Shown here: one piece after another, positions 61,435 to 64,000 of the stretch
How positions within the stretch are numbered: the stretch's first letter is position 1
How the letters are laid out: each line of letters starts with the position of its first letter
Source of the DNA: Sphingobacterium sp. UBA7855
GTDB taxonomy: Bacteria > Bacteroidota > Bacteroidia > Sphingobacteriales > Sphingobacteriaceae
Direction: 5' to 3'
Assembly (NCBI GenBank): GCA_002500745.1
Contig: DLST01000014.1
Location: 1-64,000 of the forward strand
DNA: 64,000 nucleotides
Position numbers and translations under genes: made by a program
Notes under the pieces: generated by a model
What the model saw: the letters and a program-made list of their open reading frames with translations, nothing else
Database searches by the model: none
Told to the model about the DNA's origin: nothing

Positions 61435-64000
61435 TTAATTCACCCGGATAGGATCGGCTGGTTTTTGCAAATTTTTGTACGGATAAGTTTTCATTTCTTC
61501 CAACAAGATCTTTACCGTTCTTTCAAGTTGAGGATCACGACCTTCTAAAAGATCCTTTGGTAATTGTTCGATAAACACATCTGGGGCAACTCCTTCATTT
61601 TCAATGATCCAATTTCCTTTCAAATCATATACACCAAAATTTGGAGATGTTATCCGGCCTCCATCCAACAATGGAGGATAACCGCTGATACCTACTAAGA
61701 TTCCCATTGTGGTACGCCCAACCAATTTGCCTAATCCCTTAAAACGGAACATATAAGGCATCATATCACCGCCCGAACCGGCATTTTCATTGATGATCAT
61801 GGCTTTCGGTCCATAAATACCGTTACCGGGTGTCGTGAATCCCTTTCCATCACGAATGCCCCAGCCGGCAATTAACTCGCGAGACAAGAGGTCGATCACA
61901 TAATCAGCAACCCATCCGCCACCGTTGTTCCGTTCGTCCATCAGAAGAGCCTTTTTATCCATCTGAGCGAAGTAATAACGATTGAAATAAGTATACCCCT
62001 CAGGGCCGGTGTTCGGCATGTACACGTAAGCTATTTGGCCATTACTCAATTCATTCACTCTTTTACGGTTTCGCTCTACCCATTCCATGCTACGCAAGTT
62101 CATTTCATCGCCAAAAGAAATCGGTTTAACAATGACTTCACGCGCGCCAACCAATGAAGGTTTTGAATTGATCTTGAGCATCACTTGCTTGCCCACAGTA
62201 TTGTCAAATAAGCTATAGATATCTTTATCTTCAGTCAATTCTATACCATTCACAGCAACAATATAATCTCCTTCCTTGATGTTCAATCCAGGTTCAGCCA
62301 ATGGTGCTTTGAAAGAAGGATTCCATTCTAGGCGCGTAAATAATTTAGCGATCTGATAGTAACCATTCTTTAGCGTATAATCTGCTCCAAGCACACCAAC
62401 AGAAACTGAAGGTGTAGAAGGCTGATCTCCTGGATAAATATAATTATGTCCTACGACCATTTCTCCCATCATTTCATTCAATAAATAACCAAGATCAGAA
62501 CGATGGTTGACAAAAGGTAGGAATTTTTCATATTTAGCTTTCATTGCTTTCCAGTCGGCGCCATGCATATTTTCCACGTAAAAATAATCCTTTTGCATTG
62601 ACCAAACTTCATTGAACACCTGCTTCCATTCCGCTGCGGGATCCACCAGTTGCTGGATTCCAGCTAATTTGATTTCTCCAGCAGTAGGTGAAGCAACTTT
62701 TTGCCCAGCATTTACGATATTAAAACCATTTCCCGTTTGGTACAACATTTTCTTACCATCAGCACTAATAACATAACTACGTGCATTTTCCACTAAGGTT
62801 TTATTTTCGAGTTCCTTAAAATCATAGGCACCAATCGTTCCACCGCGTTGATAGGTCAATTGATTAGGTACTAAACCATTCAGGTTCCAATAAGGACCTG
62901 CCGGTAAAGGCAGCGCAACAATTCGATTTTCTATACGATCGAAATCGACCGGAATAGATTTGTCAACCGGCTTGCTTGCAACATACTCTTCCTTCTTATC
63001 CTTTTTAGGAGCTTTTTTATCATTCTCTTTTACACGTTCCTTTTTATTATTCTCTCCCTCTTCCTTTTTATCAGGTTTATCTTCACGGATTTGCTCATCA
63101 TCACTATCGTTTTTAAAGAATGATGGTGTTTTGCTCGACAGGATAAAAGCATAGACTGCATAATCTACGTTACGCTGTACAGCGGACATATGTAAACCAG
63201 AATTTGTTAAACCTGTATTTGTACTCGCCGTGAAAAATAAATATTTACCATCTTGCGAAAATGCAGTACTGCGGGCAGAGCTCATACCATCCGTAATTTG
63301 CTGCGTTTTCTTTGTATCTAAGTTATACATGAACACAGCAGGTACTCCATTTTCCAGCGTACGAATAAAGGATATCCATTTAGAATCTGGAGACCAGCTT
63401 GGCTGGAAATGATTAGATACCCGCCCTGTTTGCCCACTTAATTTATCATCAGCAACTTTGACAACTGCTTTAGAAGCGATGTCAATATAATACAGATTGA
63501 GATGCGAATCATTGTAAAATAATTTTTTTGAATCGGGCGACCAAGTCGGCTCAAAATAGAAATTAGTTTCACCCAAATTAAAATATAATGGTTTATCTTT
63601 TCCGAACTGATCTGTCAGCACCAACTGATAGGACCCATTTTTGTCTGAAATATAAGATACCCATTTACCGTTTGGAGACCAATCTGGAAAACGCTCATGA
63701 GAACCCGGTGAATTTGATAAATTTCGAGCCTCCCCCTTTTCTTTTGGCACTGTAAATATCTCTCCTCTCGCCTCAAATAGTGCGCGCTGACCAGTTGGTG
63801 ATAGCGTAGCATAACGTATATCATCCTTGATATCTTTATAAAACGGCCTTTTATACATCACATCAGTGTTTACACTGATATGTAGCGGAGTCACTTTATT
63901 ATTGCTTAAACTCAACGTATTGAGTGTTCCAGCATATTCAAAAATCAATTCTGCGCCATTACCATTGAGTGAACGTACATCATAGTCTTTAAAATCTGTT
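61435..64000 (-). CDS. Second tricorn-like S41 protease, 5' end outside the window
   Basis: The reading frame is open to the window edge, so the visible 854 codons lack the signal peptide and first propeller repeats. Visible parts: PD40 repeats (LSPTGQRALFEARGEIFTV, SWSPDSKWISF), a Lys/Glu-rich insert (about 62960-63120), the tricorn C1 region (FNEVWSMQKDYFYVENMHGADW), PDZ (IKEGDYIVAVNGIEL) and the S41 domain (LLMDERNNGGGW, NENAGSGGD with the catalytic serine). It shares domain order and the odd lysine-rich insert with the protease at 35044-38247. Start cannot be given. Confidence 0.92.
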   Translation of the reverse strand, partial: TDFKDYDVRSLNGNGAELIFEYAGTLNTLSLSNNKVTPLHISVNTDVMYKRPFYKDIKDDIRYATLSPTGQRALFEARGEIFTVPKEKGEARNLSNSPGSHERFPDWSPNGKWVSYISDKNGSYQLVLTDQFGKDKPLYFNLGETNFYFEPTWSPDSKKLFYNDSHLNLYYIDIASKAVVKVADDKLSGQTGRVSNHFQPSWSPDSKWISFIRTLENGVPAVFMYNLDTKKTQQITDGMSSARSTAFSQDGKYLFFTASTNTGLTNSGLHMSAVQRNVDYAVYAFILSSKTPSFFKNDSDDEQIREDKPDKKEEGENNKKERVKENDKKAPKKDKKEEYVASKPVDKSIPVDFDRIENRIVALPLPAGPYWNLNGLVPNQLTYQRGGTIGAYDFKELENKTLVENARSYVISADGKKMLYQTGNGFNIVNAGQKVASPTAGEIKLAGIQQLVDPAAEWKQVFNEVWSMQKDYFYVENMHGADWKAMKAKYEKFLPFVNHRSDLGYLLNEMMGEMVVGHNYIYPGDQPSTPSVSVGVLGADYTLKNGYYQIAKLFTRLEWNPSFKAPLAEPGLNIKEGDYIVAVNGIELTEDKDIYSLFDNTVGKQVMLKINSKPSLVGAREVIVKPISFGDEMNLRSMEWVERNRKRVNELSNGQIAYVYMPNTGPEGYTYFNRYYFAQMDKKALLMDERNNGGGWVADYVIDLLSRELIAGWGIRDGKGFTTPGNGIYGPKAMIINENAGSGGDMMPYMFRFKGLGKLVGRTTMGILVGISGYPPLLDGGRITSPNFGVYDLKGNWIIENEGVAPDVFIEQLPKDLLEGRDPQLERTVKILLEEMKTYPYKNLQKPADPIRVN

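Noticed and set aside
1..64000. CRISPR array, prophage or insertion sequence
   Set aside because: No regularly spaced ~30-bp direct repeats, no transposase, integrase or phage structural genes were found.

Overview
The window looks like chromosome of a Bacteroidota bacterium, most likely Sphingobacteriaceae (Sphingobacterium or a close relative). The DNA is AT-rich. Promoter-like sites match the Bacteroidota -7 consensus TAnnTTTG, and clear Shine-Dalgarno sites are largely absent. Gene content fits: a TonB-dependent receptor with a carboxypeptidase-like N-terminal domain, tricorn-like S41 proteases, DUF3078, DUF6952, DUF2007, a futalosine hydrolase, LytS/LytTR pairs and a 7TMR-DISM kinase. 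I see no transposase, integrase, phage module or CRISPR array. No database search was possible, so family names rest on motifs and general resemblance.

Layout. 1-1064 is non-coding: a strong promoter pointing out of the window, a GC-rich patch with ~100-bp imperfect repeats, and a nested inverted repeat built on an 11-bp TTAGGG-containing unit. 1065-8041 holds an HD/Pycsar-effector-like fusion protein, polyphosphate kinase, an SdiA-regulated-type lipoprotein and an unusual BamA-like barrel protein. 8390-17301 is mostly housekeeping: a TRIC-type channel, peptide deformylase, the GNAT-like/Gfo-Idh-MocA/miaA operon, RNase G, a 29-residue basic protein missed by ordinary ORF calling, a TPR protein, an HU-family protein and an alpha-oxoamine-synthase-like enzyme.

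17724-28318 is an envelope and signalling stretch: TonB receptor, exported TPR protein, LytS-type kinase and LytTR regulator, then small barrel-like paralogues, an SH3 lipoprotein, a CPBP protease, a membrane-bound LytTR regulator and an exported amidohydrolase. 28381-34013 is the most distinctive locus. A GNAT-fold protein with LuxI/FeeM-like layout is coupled to a SAM methyltransferase, followed by a 7TMR-DISM histidine kinase, a receiver-histidine kinase and a lone receiver. It may be a signal synthesis and perception unit.

34257-42522 has tRNA-Lys, a large tricorn-like protease, an MFS transporter, a PAP2 phosphatase, tRNA-Arg, tRNA-Tyr and a peroxiredoxin-thioredoxin-DUF6952 cluster. 42523-53771 has a candidate small RNA, a PIG-L deacetylase/two tiny membrane proteins/Na+ symporter operon, cell-wall hydrolases, an O-methyltransferase, GTP cyclohydrolase I and a QueD/PTPS homologue. 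54328-64000 has futalosine hydrolase, pyruvate dehydrogenase E1 beta, a DUF6263-like protein, GcvH, AnmK, DUF2461, CdsA, DUF2007, a second CPBP protease and a second tricorn-like protease cut by the window edge.

Themes that link genes: recycling and cleavage of peptidoglycan (amidase, two glucosaminidases, AnmK); pterin/queuosine precursors (FolE, QueD); thiol peroxide defence; and several membrane-anchored sensory systems. Several genes have a -7 box only 4-6 bases before the start codon, which suggests leaderless mRNAs.
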